DNA of 64,000 nucleotides from Castor canadensis (GCF_047511655.1 NC_133387.1:44930853-44994852), one strand, 5' to 3'. Positions 1-14,954 are shown, numbered from the stretch's first letter. Notes: generated by a model not told the origin, from the sequence alone. A program made the numbers and translations.

Positions 1-319
1 TGGTAAAGTTTCACTTCTTAAGCTGAATGAGAGGCTCACATGGATTCTTTTAAATATCCTCTCAAAACCATACATATCAGCTATATATACTCTTCTCTGG
101 GCATTATGCATTTCATAATAAATTTTTTTAGTGTCAAAACATCCAAAAATTCTATATTCTTTTACACTTCCCCTCTAGTATGTGACCTCCCCTTAGCATG
201 ACCTATTTTTGTAATACTTCTGTATTTGTATTAGGTCTATATCCCACATATGAGAGAAAACATGCATCTTCTGAACCTGGCTAACTTAAATGTCTTTTTT
301 TTTTTTCATTTACAAAATC
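1..319. other. AT-rich intergenic stretch, nothing recognised
   Basis: No exon-like reading frame or recognisable repeat is visible here. The stretch ends in a T-run just before the polypurine-rich repeat that starts near 320. Confidence 0.5.
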
Positions 320-817
320 AGAGAACAGGAGGGCAGGGCTGAACAGGTCCTGCCTGCAGGAGTTGGTACTAGTGGGAGGTAGGGGGAGGTGAGGAAAGGG
401 CACAGGGAGGGTGAATATAGTGCAAATACTGTGTACACATGTATGTAAATGGAAAAATAACACCTGTTGAAACTATTCCAGGAATGGTGGGAGGGAGGAT
501 AAAGGAGAATGATGGAGGGGGTGAATTCCAGTATGATATATTTGATATATTGTAAGAACATTTGTAAATGCCACAATGTACCCCCACCCAGCACAACAAT
601 AAAAAAAAGAAGCATAAAAAAGTCAAGGATGAACATGGTGCAAACAGTGTATACACATGTAAGTAAATGCAAAAATGAGACCTGTTGAAAGGGTTCTAGG
701 AAACAGGGGAGGGAGGATAGGGGAGAGAAGTGGAAGGGGGAATTCAAGTATGATATATTTGATACATCTTAAGAACCTTAGTAAATGCTACAGTGTAACT
801 GCACCCAGAACCATTAA
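320..817 (+). repeat. Polypurine-rich interspersed repeat with a duplicated A-ended tail (probable LINE-1 3' end)
   Basis: Two related units of about 200 bp stand head to tail (about 411-609 and 628-817). Each runs from a 'tgtacacatgtaagtaaatg'-like segment through a G/A-rich tract and a 'gatatatttgata' segment to an A-run. A G-rich polypurine tract followed by poly(A) is typical of LINE-1 3' UTRs, so I infer an L1 tail family. The same unit recurs near 21953-22050/22727-22905 and, more diverged, near 40858-41080. No clear target-site duplication was found. Confidence 0.55.
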
Positions 818-1225
818 AAAAAAGAATGATGAAGGTAATGATTATTAAATTTAAAAAAGTAAAAACAGACTCTCTTACTGCTCCCCTATTTCACGCCTCC
901 TTTAGCCACCTTGGCTTCCACTTGCTCATCAATGTGATCCCTCTGGCAAATTGATTTTTTTCTTAGTAGTTACCACTATTTAACTTACCACTTATTTACT
1001 TGCTATTTTTAATGTCTGTCTTCTCACTGGAAAAAATCTCTCATGAGGACTAGAATCTTTTTTTCTCTACTACTTGGGGAGGGAAGAGGGGTTGTTTTGT
1101 AAGAAGAAAGTTTGATGGAGGCAAGGAGACAAAGGGACAAAGGGGAAAAGGGAGCAAAGGAGAAGGAGAAATGAAATCTCAAACTCTTTGAAGTGGAGAA
1201 AAAAATAAACAAAAAAAGTCCAAAA

Positions 1226-1330
1226 CATTGGGGTGGTTTTTGTTTGGTTGGTTTGGTTTTTGAGAAAGGGTCTTGCTATGTAGCCCAGGCTGGCCCCCAA
1301 TTCATTATCCTCCCACCTCAGCCTCCTGAC
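1226..1330 (-). repeat. B1-like (7SL-derived) SINE fragment, antisense
   Basis: Reads as the reverse complement of a B1 element, with the antisense hallmarks 'gggtcttgctatgtagccc' and 'cctcagcctcctgac'. It is truncated compared with a full ~130 bp B1. Confidence 0.65.
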
Positions 1331-1400
1331 AAAAAGCTGTTTTAAATTATCCTCTGTTCATCTCTTTTTAAAAAGGCCTTTGGTTAAAAGTGGTCTTTTA

Positions 1401-2656
1401 GATAGCATAGACAAATGGGACTTCATAAAACTAAAAAGCTTCTGCTCAACAAAAGAAATGGTCTCTAAACTGAAGAGACCACCCACAGAGTGGGAGAAAG
1501 TATTTGCCAGCAACACATCAGACAAAGGACTGATAACCAGAATATATAGGGAACTCAAAAAACTAAACTCGACCAAAATTAATGAACCAATAAAAAATGG
1601 GCAAGTGAACAAAACAGAACTTTCTCAAAAGAAGAAATTCAAATGGCCAAAAAACACATGAAAAAATGCTCACCATCTCTAGCCATTAAGGAAACGCAAA
1701 TCAAAACCACACTAAGATTCCACCTCACCCCTGTTAGAACAGCCATCATTAGAAACACCACCAACAGGTGTTGGCAAGGATGTGGGGAAAGGAACCTTTA
1801 AACATTGCTGGTGGGAATGCAAACTAGTACAACCACTCTGGAAAAAAATTTGGAGGCTTCTTAAAAATCTAAACATAGATCTGCCATATGATCCAGCAAT
1901 ACCACTTTTGGGGATATACCCAAAGGAATGCAACACAGGTTACTCAAAAGGCACATGCACACCCATGTTTATTGCAGCACTATTCCCAATAGCCAAGTTA
2001 TGGAAATAGCCACGATGCCCCACTATCGATGAATGGATTAAGAAAATGTGGTATTTATACACAATGGAATACTACTGAGCCATGAAGAAGAATGAACTCT
2101 TTTCATTTGCAGGTAAATGGATGGAACTGGAGATCATCCTGAGTGAGGTTAGCCAGGCCCAGAAGACCAAAAATCCTATGTTCTCTCTCATATGGAGACT
2201 TTAGATCAAGGGCAAACACAACAAGAGGATTGGACTTTGATCACATGATGAGGCGAAAGCACACAGGGAGGTATGAGGATAGGCAAGAAACCCAAAAAAA
2301 AAAAAGATAGCATTTGATGTCCTCAATGCAAAGGAACTAATGCAAAAACTTGAAAGCAACAGAGGCCAATAGGAGAAGGGGACCAGGAACTAGAGAAAAG
2401 GTTCGAGAAGTATTAATTTAGAAGGTAACACCCACGCACAGGAAATCAATGTGAGTCAATGCCCTGTATAGCTATCCTTATCTCAACTAGCAAAAACCCT
2501 TGTTCCTTCCTATTATTGCTTATACTCTCTCTTCAACAAAATTAGAAATAAGGGCAAAATAGTTTCTGCCTGGTAGCGAGGGGGTAGGGGGAGAAATGAT
2601 CCAAACATTGTATGCACATATGAATAAAAGAAATTTTAAAAATAAATAAATAAATA
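1401..2656 (+). mobile_element. 5'-truncated LINE-1 insertion (ORF2 C-terminus and 3' UTR)
   Basis: The 5' part encodes a decayed C-terminal piece of L1 ORF2 (DKWDF, KELKKLNS-like and [14 protein letters not shown]-like motifs), in pieces because of frame breaks. A 3' UTR follows, ending with a 'gtatgcacatatgaataaaag' type terminus and an A-rich TAAA tail. It is flanked by a perfect 15-bp direct repeat, AAAAGTGGTCTTTTA, at 1386-1400 and 2656-2670. This is a target-site duplication and defines the insertion exactly. About 1.25 kb of a normally 6-7 kb element is present, so it cannot be autonomous. Confidence 0.92.
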
Positions 2657-2746
2657 AAAGTGGTCTTTTAACTGTAATAAAAACAATTGATATTAGCATC
2701 TAATACATTGAGGGAAATTTTTTTAATATTATTAAAGACACATGTA

Positions 2747-2812
2747 GGGTTGGAGGTGTGCCTTAAGCTATAGAGCACCTGCCTAGCAAGTGTCACACTT
2801 GCTGGATGAAAG
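2747..2812 (+). repeat. tRNA-derived ID-like SINE fragment
   Basis: Contains the 'gagcacctgcctagcaag' core shared by the many tRNA-type SINEs in this window. The 3' half is degraded. Confidence 0.5.
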
Positions 2813-2830
2813 ACATGTTCATCCTACCCT

Positions 2831-3880
2831 ATATAATGCACACAAACTTTCTTTGCAAAGCAGTGTTAAAGTCCAAAAGATATTAAAGCTTTATGGAGGA
2901 ATACAGGTTTTATTGACCCGTAGAATCACTACTTTTCTTTACATCAACTGAAAAGCGCTCCAAATTTAATGAAATCCTTTAAACTTGTTTTAGTGACGAC
3001 AGAACTAAGAGAAACCTATCAAGTACTAAATAAACACTGAGGGAAGCTGTCATTAAAATATGGCACATGAGATCTCAATCTTATATATGAAATCTCAAAA
3101 TGGATTTTCTTTGCTTAAGGCAACTACAAGACTAAATCTGATTCTCCAGTTAGGTACCCGAATTTGAACCATGACAACTCATTTGGAAAAAGGCTTTGGG
3201 AAAATTCTGACTCGACTTACACAAAATTGTAACACCAATTAATTTTTTCCCAATTTCTGCAGCACCGTTTGAAGGCATTTTTAATTAGCACTCATTCTGA
3301 AATCTCCAAGGCAAGGCAGGTACCAATCGTAGCCCTTAAAATCAGTAACCACAGGCTTCACACCACACAATGTGCAAGCGACAGATTCGAGAATACCCCT
3401 AAATCTTGAAAGATTTTCTTCCAGACCTCCGGCTCTCCCCTCCAGTGTACTGGGGTGAGAAAGCAATGGTGTAAAGACTGCAGAGGAGTTAAGAGTACAT
3501 TAATCATTTGGCCGAAACCAACGCCCTCGTTATGTCTTCACGTGGAAGCGCCCTTGCCCAGGTCTAACATCTCCTTAAGCCGGTCTCCTCGGGTCTCTCC
3601 CCGCCTCAAATGCTTCTTCTGATCTCTGCTATCACCAACATCTCCGTACCGTGAGGACTAGAAAGGGTTGTCTGTAATCTGCTCAACCTCCTTTCTTACT
3701 GGTGGAGAACAGCGGTAAAGTGACGCAGCTTGTAAGGTAAAATCGACTCTCCGCCACCAAGCAACTAGAGCCCACTGACGACCCCGCTGCCCTTTTTCAA
3801 GAAGGTGGGTGTCAAAACAAACAAACAAACACATAAATAAAAAGCCGAATCCCAGATTTCATTCATCAAGCATCTCGCGC
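2831..3880. other. Unique sequence upstream of RPA3, no gene recognised
   Basis: No convincing exon or repeat. GC content rises towards the CpG island. If a divergent transcript leaves the RPA3 promoter on the minus strand, its first intron would cover this stretch. Confidence 0.4.
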
Positions 3881-4307
3881 GTCCCATGCAGAACCAGGAA
3901 GGGGGAGGCGGAGTGACTGTCACCGCCGGTGCATAGCACCAAGAACGCCCGAACGGCAGCTGGCGCCCGAACGGCAGCAACTCTTGCCTAGCTCTTTTGA
4001 CTCAGTCGCAGGGAGAAGGAAACAGTAAGGTTGCGGCGCCTCCCGCGAGAAGAGGTACCTGAAGTCGCGCCGTAGTCCGCTACCCTCACCAGCACCAGAG
4101 CTGGTCACCCCAGTTCCGGGGTCAAGTAGCCGCAGGGAAGCCCCACATCCGGGTAAAGTAACGTCAGACTCCGCCTTTCCAAATCCCGCCTCCTTTGTCA
4201 CTCCGCCTAGGATCCAGGCGACTTCCGGAACGCGGCGCGTCACTAAGCAGCCGACTCCCACTTCCGGACGCGTTCCGCTCGTTCACCAGTTCGGTCCCGG
4301 ATAGAGT

Positions 4308-4315
4308 GACGTCAT
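4308..4315. promoter_or_regulatory. Palindromic CRE (TGACGTCA)
   Basis: Perfect 8-bp cAMP response element, binding CREB/ATF family factors, 140 bp upstream of the RPA3 ATG. The exact palindrome in a CpG-island promoter makes chance unlikely. Confidence 0.75.
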
Positions 4316-4335
4316 TAGAGATTTCCGCGTATTTG

Positions 4336-4386
4336 ATTGGCGGAGCTCTCACACTAATGTTCGATGATTGGTGTGGAGGAAATTGG
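4336..4386 (-). promoter_or_regulatory. Three inverted CCAAT boxes (NF-Y)
   Basis: ATTGG occurs at 4336-4340, 4367-4371 and 4382-4386. The first two start points are 31 bp apart, a spacing familiar from NF-Y-driven cell-cycle promoters. The third lies 15 bp further on. Function is inferred from motif and position only. Confidence 0.65.
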
Positions 4387-4437
4387 CTCCACAGACGCTC
4401 AATTTCAGTCATCCGCTTGTTTTCTTCAGATCGCAGG

Positions 4438-4447
4438 TTTTGGCGGC
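4438..4447 (+). promoter_or_regulatory. E2F-like site beside the RPA3 start codon
   Basis: TTTTGGCGGC resembles the E2F/DP consensus and lies 8 bp before the ATG. E2F control would fit an S-phase replication protein. No CHR element follows at the usual 4-bp spacing. Confidence 0.45.
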
Positions 4448-4454
4448 ATAAATC

Positions 4455-7283
<2,829 letters not shown>

Positions 7284-7570
7284 TCTTAATGAATTTTTTT
7301 TATGATTGTAAGTAAACTACATTGAAGACTTAGAGAAGACTTCTGTGATTTCTGATATTTAATTTGTTCTTTTTAATGTTTCATTTACCAAACGTTAGAT
7401 ATTCTGATTGGCAGGTTTTGATGGAACTACTCTACTGACAGTTCTCACCTAAGTCCTTTTATAAAAAAAATTACCACTCCAGTTTATGCTCAGATAAGAT
7501 GCAAAAACAAAGCAGTTGTCTTCAGTTTAAGTTTCTATTTTATTAATAAAAATTAAAATGGTACATACTA
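7284..7570 (+). other. RPA3: RPA3 3' UTR
   Basis: AT-rich sequence from the stop codon to the first strong poly(A) signal. The 3' end is inferred about 15-20 bp beyond AATAAA. Confidence 0.7.
7545..7550 (+). terminator. RPA3: RPA3 polyadenylation signal AATAAA
   Basis: Canonical hexamer about 265 bp after the stop codon, followed by a T-rich stretch. Confidence 0.7.
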
Positions 7571-8550
7571 TTGGTCATTTCATTTATTCTTTTAGTTATG
7601 TATGTATTCAACACAAACTTAGAATTTCATAACTGGTAAATTGGGTCTTAGATCTACCAAGTGAAACCCTGGCCAGTTATGTTAAGGATTTATTCACAAA
7701 TTCTACCATGTCCATTATTCTTTGATAAATGAAAAGAATAAGAAAAATTTACATCTTCTGTAATTTGTGAGGTATCTCTTTTTTTCTGGATTTTAAAACA
7801 GCATATCCTAATGCCAAACAAGTGTAATGTGATCACTGAAAGCATTAGTGGAATCATTTAACTTTTTTTCCCTTCCTTTTATCTGGCATTGTCCTTAATA
7901 TGGAATTACTGTCTTCCACCAAATAATGTTGGGGGTGGACAGGAAGGGATGTGATGGGGATAGAACAGGATGTTCCAGAATAACTATGATTACTGGTGTG
8001 GCCAGTTAGGTTTTATACCTTGACCAGTTCTCTTCAGAGAAGCAGTAAAATAATTCCAAATCCATACACACTATAAATTGTATCAAAAATAATTATCTTA
8101 AATTAATGTAATCTAAAGTTAAACTTTTATGATCTCCAAATCTGTATGTACATTACTTGAAGACATTGCCATAACAACTTATGTTAAAAACATTTTGTTA
8201 AATGAAGACCAATTTTAGTTGAGAATGAAGAGAATCATCAGCCAGTCTCAGTAACAGTGTTATCTTAAGTGCTGGAGAAGGGGTCAGTACTTAGTTCTAT
8301 GTTAATCCCTGAAAATTCAGTGTTGCTCAAAACCTCTTGTGCTACTGTGTTTAGTAAATAGGATGATGAATTTAGGATCTTGCTTTCTGTAGAATGAATG
8401 AATTCTTCATGCTAATGACTATGATGTTGTCTGTTATCAACAATGTCATTTCTGAGCTGCTCAGCGTCTATACTAGATGTCCTACCAGCACAGCTTTTTG
8501 AATGAGTATTACTTGAACAAATGTAGCTCCCCTGCCACATGTTCTACATT
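7571..8550. other. Intergenic, nothing recognised
   Basis: AT-rich sequence without exon signals or a repeat I can name. Confidence 0.4.
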
Positions 8551-9575
8551 TTTGTTGTAATAATTTCAATTAGATATAATTCATATATACATTGCAACTA
8601 TTTCAAGCATACAATTAGTTGTGCAGGCATCACCATAATCAATTTTAGAATATTTTCTTTGCCCCCAAAATAAACCCCAATCCTACCCTAATCCTTCCAT
8701 TATTATGACCCACTCCCCCAACCCCAAGCAACCACTAACCTACAGTAGTCTCCCTTTATGCCTTTCTTCATTTTCCTTGGTTCTAGTCAACCTGAAAATG
8801 TTAAATGGAAATTCCAGAAGTAAACAATTCATAAGCTTTAAATTGTGCCCTTTTCTGAGTAGTGGGAAGAAATCTCATGCCATCCTCTGCCATCCTACCC
8901 AAGACATGAATCATTCCTTTGTCCTCTGTACATGGCTATTACCTGCCCATTAGTCACTTTGCTGTTCCCGTTTATCAGGTCCATTGTTGTGGTAGCACAG
9001 TGTACATGAATCCACAGTTTCAGGATTGATGGTCCTGAAATCCCCTTATTCAAGGGGAACTGTTGCACTCTCTCTTTCTAGATTTGTTTACATCCTAGAC
9101 ATTAGTATAAAAAGAATCATTGTGTAATCTTTTGTAACTAGCTTCTTTCACTTAGCATAGTGTTTCAGCTTGTTATAACTTCTATCAGTGCTTCATCCCT
9201 TTTATGAAAGAATAATATTCCATGGTGCACATTTACTACATTTTATTCATCTTTTCCTTGGTTGGTTGACATTTGAGTGGTTTCTGCTGTTTGGTTATAA
9301 TGAATAACGGATGCTACAGTGGCATCTGTATATAGGTTTTGGTGTGCATACATTTTCTGTTGGGTAGGTACCTGAGAGAGAATTGTTGCATCAAATGGCA
9401 AATATGCCGAACATTTTGAATCATTGGCAGTCTGTTTTCTAAAGTAACTACCATTTTACATTCCCACCAGCAGTGTGCGTGGATTCTAATTTCTCCATCC
9501 TCACCATTTGTTATTATCTGGCTTTTTGATTTTAACCATCCTAATGGTGGTATCTTACTGTGGTTTTGGTTCTCC
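8551..9575 (-). repeat. Ancient LINE-1 (L1M-type) 3' region, antisense, split by a Tigger insertion
   Basis: Antisense old-L1 phrases include 'ataatattccatggtgcaca', 'cattcccaccagcagtgt' and 'aaccatcctaatggtggta'. The left part ends at 'ccactaaccta' and the right part resumes after the nested DNA element at about 9063. Heavily mutated. Confidence 0.75.
8743..9062 (+). mobile_element. Tigger-type (pogo) DNA transposon remnant nested in old L1
   Basis: Begins CAGTAGTCTCCC after a TA and ends with 'aaggggaactg', giving imperfect terminal inverted repeats. The interior 'atgttaaatggaaattcc' and 'gtaaacaattcataag' match a non-autonomous Tigger family known from mammals. A related copy lies at 59935-60290. 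The transposase is absent. Confidence 0.7.
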
Positions 9576-9954
9576 CTTTTTCTTTTAAAGCTTAAGTAAG
9601 TCTCCAGTTGCCGAGAAACACTTGAATACCTCTAGTCCTTTTCACTACCTACCATTGCCACAGAGTTCTGGTGATTGTCATTTGTCACTTGAATGACAAT
9701 GAAGAACCATAGCTATGTAGCTGGCCTTCTGTTTCTACTCTCTTCCCATCACTTAGCCAAGAGGATTACATTAAAGATCACTTGAAATATCATACTGCAA
9801 AGCCTAAAAGCCAAAGGAATATGAAAAGAAGAAAACTTCCTGGGAAGCTTACAAGCAAACACCTTTGTGAGCTGATCAAGGTCAACACCAGCAGGGGTGT
9901 CATGGATATTGTACGCCATTTAATACAATGTGAAATGAAGGGCACCTAACCTCT

Positions 9955-10345
9955 CTGTTTTGTTTTGTTTTTTCCAAAACTTTATTTCCAATCTAATCAT
10001 GAGAAAACATCATACAAACCCAAATTGAGGGCCATTGTACCTCACTCATAACTGTCAAGTTCATGAAAGGCAAGGAAAGACAGAAATCCAAAGAGCAGAG
10101 ATTAGGGAGACCATAACAACCAAATATGATATGGGATCTTGGATTGGTTCCTGGAACAGAAAAGGGACATTAATGGAAAAACTGGTAAAAGCTGAATAAA
10201 GACTAGACTTTAGTTGATCACAATTTACCAATGCTGTTTTCTTAGTTTTGACAAATGTACACTGGAAGTAACGGAGACAAACAGGAATTACAAGAGAACG
10301 CTGTAATATCTTTGTAACTTTTCTGTAAAATTACAGATTTTATCT
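9955..10345 (+). repeat. Ancient LINE-1 3' UTR fragment
   Basis: Resembles old L1 tails: 'gaaaggcaaggaaagac', 'gggacattaatggaaaaact' and a terminal 'atctttgtaacttttctgt'. No coding capacity remains. Confidence 0.55.
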
Positions 10346-13300
10346 TTCTGTAAAATCTCCAAGATTTTTAATGTATTTTAAAAATAACAACCTTCAGAGG
10401 CTTCCCACTGACTAGGTTGGTTCCACATTCCAACTAGTAGTTGAGGTTCTTAATCTGATATCTCACATCAATCCCAAATCCTATTTTCCTCTTGAAGCTA
10501 CCCACCAGCACTGAATCTGCCATTTCCAGAATACGTTTTACCCTTTAAGAACTGGCTGCCCTTCATCTTACTGTTTGTACTGATAGGAATGTCTATTTCT
10601 GTGCCCAAAGGATAATCTCACTAAAATTGTCCTAATTTAGGCAAAGTTAGTTGCTTTGTTGTTATGATCCCTTTATGTATCTCATTACATGTTACTTGTT
10701 GATAACCTTTTTTTTTCAGATTAAAACATATTCTTGGATTTTGGTTTAAACACTAAAAAAATTCAAAAAAGTGTTTCAAGATACTATGGTTTGATGTGTT
10801 CTTTCCATAACTATATAGACAAACTACCTATAGGACTTCAATATATAGTTCTGCAACATATATTTCTCCTTGATTTGTCTTGGAAATTAACATATAGAGC
10901 TGGCTCATCCTTAATGATTATAAAATAGCCCATTCCCTGATTTATTGAATCACTTGGTCTTTCCCACCAAGAAGTCCTTTCAGATAAGAAACCTAAAGAA
11001 GTCTGTCTTATTGTATTTCCCAATTTCTAACATAGTACATGAATAAATTAGTCAATCCAGCTGAGTTTGAGAAGCCACAAAAGCCAAGAAGGGACTTAAA
11101 CAGGTTTCGAACTGTAATAGATGTGGCAATGACAGGAGGCACAGAGTTCAGGATATATTATGATGGATTCCAAAGAACTCTAATGATGCTTAGAATTATA
11201 CAGAATAATATTCTAGAAAGAGGCCACTAGTGTGGAGGCAATAAATTTGCTATGATCCAGATTAAAGTAGTTTGTCCTTTTGTGAAGATAAATAAATGGT
11301 AAGTACATCATATGACTGCTAAAATCCAAAAATTCTTCTGAAGTATATCTGGTTCCAAGAGTTTCAAGTAAGGGATTGTGCTTCTAAATCATGGGACAGA
11401 TTATAAGAGTGAAAGAATCTAGAAACAATGATAAGAGTGGACCTATGACTATAGAATGGAAGTGGGAGAGCGTGAAGAGGATGAGAAGGAGTAATCAACT
11501 CAGAAGAAGAATCACAACAGTATCTGGCACCTAGCACAAACTCAACAAATATTTGTGGACTGATAGAATATCATGAACAACAAGGAAGGAGAGTTTCAAG
11601 GGCTATAGTGTTTCTGAGAGCTCAAAGAACAATTAGAGATAAGGATTAAGAATAGATAAAGCACTAACATTTAGTAATATAGCACACATTTCTAAAATAA
11701 GATTAGGCTGCAAACCATAAAATGACAAACATTAAAAAGAGATAACTACAAAGACACTCAACCTAATATAGAAAATGTATTAGGCATTGAATTTAGCTCC
11801 TTGTCTTCCTGAGAAGCTAGGGAAAAGGAAGAACAATACGCTATAGAATTTTAATAGGTTTCAATTCACTAGGAGAATCAAACATTTTCCTAATAGTAAA
11901 TGTGGAAGAAATATCACACAGTCTAATTTAGGGTATGATGAACTACAAAATGGTGTTTTAAGTAGAAATTGTACAGATCTCTTCAAATGTTCACTTTTAT
12001 TTCCATTTGACTGTAAAATTATATACAGCTCTGAAAGCATCTTTCCATAAAAGGAGTTAATGCTTTGAGTAATAAAGTAGTATTGCTCCTAAATTTATAG
12101 AACTTTGCGGTTGTCTTTTTAAGTTTAAAAAGTAAGTCGTTCAATGAACGTTTTATGTAAAATCTAGGCTAATTACTGGAGATACATACAAAGTTTGAAA
12201 TCTCAGTCCACAGCAGTCTAGCATAATCTCTAAAGATGTCTCATCTCTTTCTAGCTATTTAATATTTAACTGGTCTAATGTTCAGAAAATCCATCATGAT
12301 TAAAAACCACCAAATTCTGTAAGTTCTATTTTGTGGAACTCCAATCTATTTCTTTCCTTATTTCATTCACATGGAATTTAATTCTGATTAAGAATCCTAG
12401 CACCACAGGTTATCTTTCCTATGAAGATAGTGCTAACTCTAGCATACAATAAAGAATGCATGTTGTTTAAGTTACTGCCAAATAGTGGTGTTAGTTTGAA
12501 GCAAGCCATTTATGTTGATTATGGTACCATTTGACCTACAGCATGGGGTTATGAGCTGGCTAATTAAGACCAGAGTTGTGGTCTATGAATAATTTATAAC
12601 ATAGTATGTTCATCTTGATTGCTAGGATTAAAACTATGGCTAGCATGCTATTGCTTCTCCTTGGCAACTTATAGAATGTCAACAGCAGTGCACAATGTTC
12701 TACAGTATTTCTTTATCATTTTAAAAGACTTGGACTGAAATATAGTGGATTTTACATATAAAAATGCTTTGTTCCAACATGATTATTCTTTGGGTGAGCA
12801 GATAAAACTTCAAGAAAGTTATCAAAAAGCAGTGAGTGCCATAAACTGGAAGAAAGGAAAACATATTAAGTAATAGTTTGGGGCACAGATGATACTATGA
12901 CTTAATTAGTCTTTCTTTCCAAGCAACTATTAATTTCTCACAGAAGTTTGAAATATTTCCCAGGAAAATAAACCAATGATTTTGTCTCAGACTCATAACA
13001 CAATGTTAAGGTAATAAAGTTTATGTAATGGTAGCTTTATATTAATGGCTATCTTGAAAGATCATGGTATCTTGTTAACTCAATTTTGAAAAATAATCAG
13101 GAAGAAATTCTACTGATGAATAATTACTAATTAAAAGTCAGAAATTTAATATGATTTTTACCTTACAAACTCACTTAGGAAATATGTATTATTTAGATCC
13201 TAATGTTTTTCCCCATGAATTCAATTCCAGTTAACACACTGTGATTATTTAAAGCTAAATTGTGTCAAATAAATTTAACACAACCCTATAGAAATTCAGA

Positions 13301-14201
13301 CAGTACCACATTTCACTGAAATATTTTAATATTTTTCCTTAGATTTTGAGAAAGCTTAAGTTTTATGAAAACATTGGACCTGATGATAGAATACACTTTC
13401 CTGCTTAGGAGGTGCATCTATCCTTTAAAGTGATCAGAGTTCCTTTTATTATTTCTTCCACATGTCTCCAAAATAATGTCTTAGTTGGTCATGTATTTGA
13501 TCTTTTATGAGAGAGGCAAACAGTGGACCAGGGGTTACCTCATTTTGGAATCTCCTCAGAAATGACTAAATGTTTTCCAGATGAACATAGTATGGGGCTG
13601 GGGAAGAACTAGGAATTAGAGATCATTGCTTCCAAACCAGGACAGTGTGTAGGCTTCTTTTTCTACTGGAACCCAATGACCTTAAGGAATCGGCCCTCAG
13701 GCAGTTTCCTTCACTCAACAGTAGAATCAAGTCATGAAGATAACTCAGAATGAAATATGGTATTTATTTATTTATACTGTTCTTGTTTCCAAGAAAGCAT
13801 TTAAGACAACTGCAAAGGTTTCTGTGCTTTATTTTCTCATTATAAATTAATGTAGTAACTTTCTCAAATCTAAACTTCAGTTACCAATGGAGGTTGAATG
13901 GGGCAATTCATTACTGTCATTTGCTACAGGACCACTCGTCTCCTAAAATTGGCACTAATATCCTGCTTCATACCTTTTGAAGGAAAATAAAAATGACATT
14001 AAAAATGAATAAAACATGCTCTGTGTTGCTTTTCTTTCTTCACCTATTCTCTTGTAGGACCTAAACTTATTTGTGGTCTAAATATAAGAATACATTTTAA
14101 ACAGTTAAGGGAAAATACATGATAAGTATATATAAACTCTAAAACTATATGTAAGAATGTGTTTAAACAAAAATAATACTTCCCTGTTTAATCTGTGGGT
14201 C
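10346..14201. other. AT-rich intergenic DNA, few recognisable elements
   Basis: No exon or promoter signature. Around 11515-11575 a 'cacctagcacaaactcaac' plus 'aaatatttgtggactga' segment resembles the 3' end of an L2 LINE. Short open frames here have no family features. Confidence 0.4.
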
Positions 14202-14215
14202 AAGATTGAATATTT

Positions 14216-14954
14216 TTTTTCTTTTTTTTTAATTCATATATGCATACAAGGCTTGGGTCATTTCTCCCCCCTGCCCCCACCCCCTCCCTTATCACCCACT
14301 CCGCCCCCTCCCTCTCCCCACCACCCCATCAATACCCAGCAGAACCTATTTTGCCCTTGTTTCTAATTTTGTTGTAGAGAGAGTATAAGCAATAATAGGA
14401 AGGAACAAGGGTTTTTGCTGGTTGAGATAAGGATAGCTATACCGGGAATTGACTCACATTAATTTCCTGTGTGTGTGTGTTACCTTCTATTTTTTTTCCT
14501 TTTTCTTTTATTATTCATATGTGCATACAAGGCTTGGTTCATTTCTCCCCCCTGCCCCCACCCCCTCCCTTACCACCCACTCCACCCCCTCCCTCTCCCC
14601 CCCCAATACCCAGCAGAAACTATTTTGCCCTTATCTCTAATTTTGTTGTAGAGAGAGTATAAGCAATAATAGGAAGGAACAAGGGTTTTTGCTGGTTGAG
14701 ATAAGGATAGCTATACAGGGCATTGACTCACATTGATTTCCTGTGCGTGGGTGTTACCTTCTAGGTTAATTCTTTTTGATCTAACCTTTTCTCTAGTACC
14801 TATTCCCCTTTTCCTATTGGCCTCAGTTGCTTTTAAGGTATCTGCTTTAGTTTCTCTGCGTTGAGGGCAACAAATGCTAGCTAGTTTTTTAGGTGTCTTA
14901 CCTATCCTCACCCCTTCCTGTGTGCTCTCGCTTTTATCATGTGCTCATAGTCCA
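14216..14954 (-). mobile_element. LINE-1 insertion with a dimeric 3' UTR, antisense
   Basis: Flanked by a 14-bp target duplication AAGATTGAATATTT (14202-14215 and 14955-14968). Read on the minus strand it holds an L1 3' region, a poly(A), a second partial copy of the same 3' UTR (about 14233-14487) and another poly(A). The two copies are nearly identical over about 250 bp, including 'gtagagagagtataagcaat' and the C-rich tract. Confidence 0.88.

Larger units (their letters stand above)
3880..4454 (+). promoter_or_regulatory. RPA3: CpG-island promoter and 5' UTR of RPA3
   Basis: A CpG-rich, unmethylated-island type segment lies immediately upstream of the RPA3 start codon, in a window otherwise poor in CpG. 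It holds ETS-like cttccgg motifs (4222-4228 and 4261-4267), a full CRE, three inverted CCAAT boxes and an E2F-like site next to the ATG. There is no TATA box, so initiation is probably dispersed between about 4380 and 4440. The clustered elements suit a proliferation-linked housekeeping gene. In human a divergent gene (UMAD1) starts near RPA3, so a bidirectional role is plausible but is not shown by this sequence. Confidence 0.8.

Noticed and set aside
3920-4412. Minus-strand frames of 82-113 codons antisense to the RPA3 promoter as UMAD1 protein
   Set aside because: No recognisable UMA-type sequence and no splice support; they run across promoter motifs.
14157-14662. Pro/Ser/Thr-rich frames near 14.2-14.6 kb
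   Set aside because: They are translations of the C-rich tract of an antisense L1 3' UTR.
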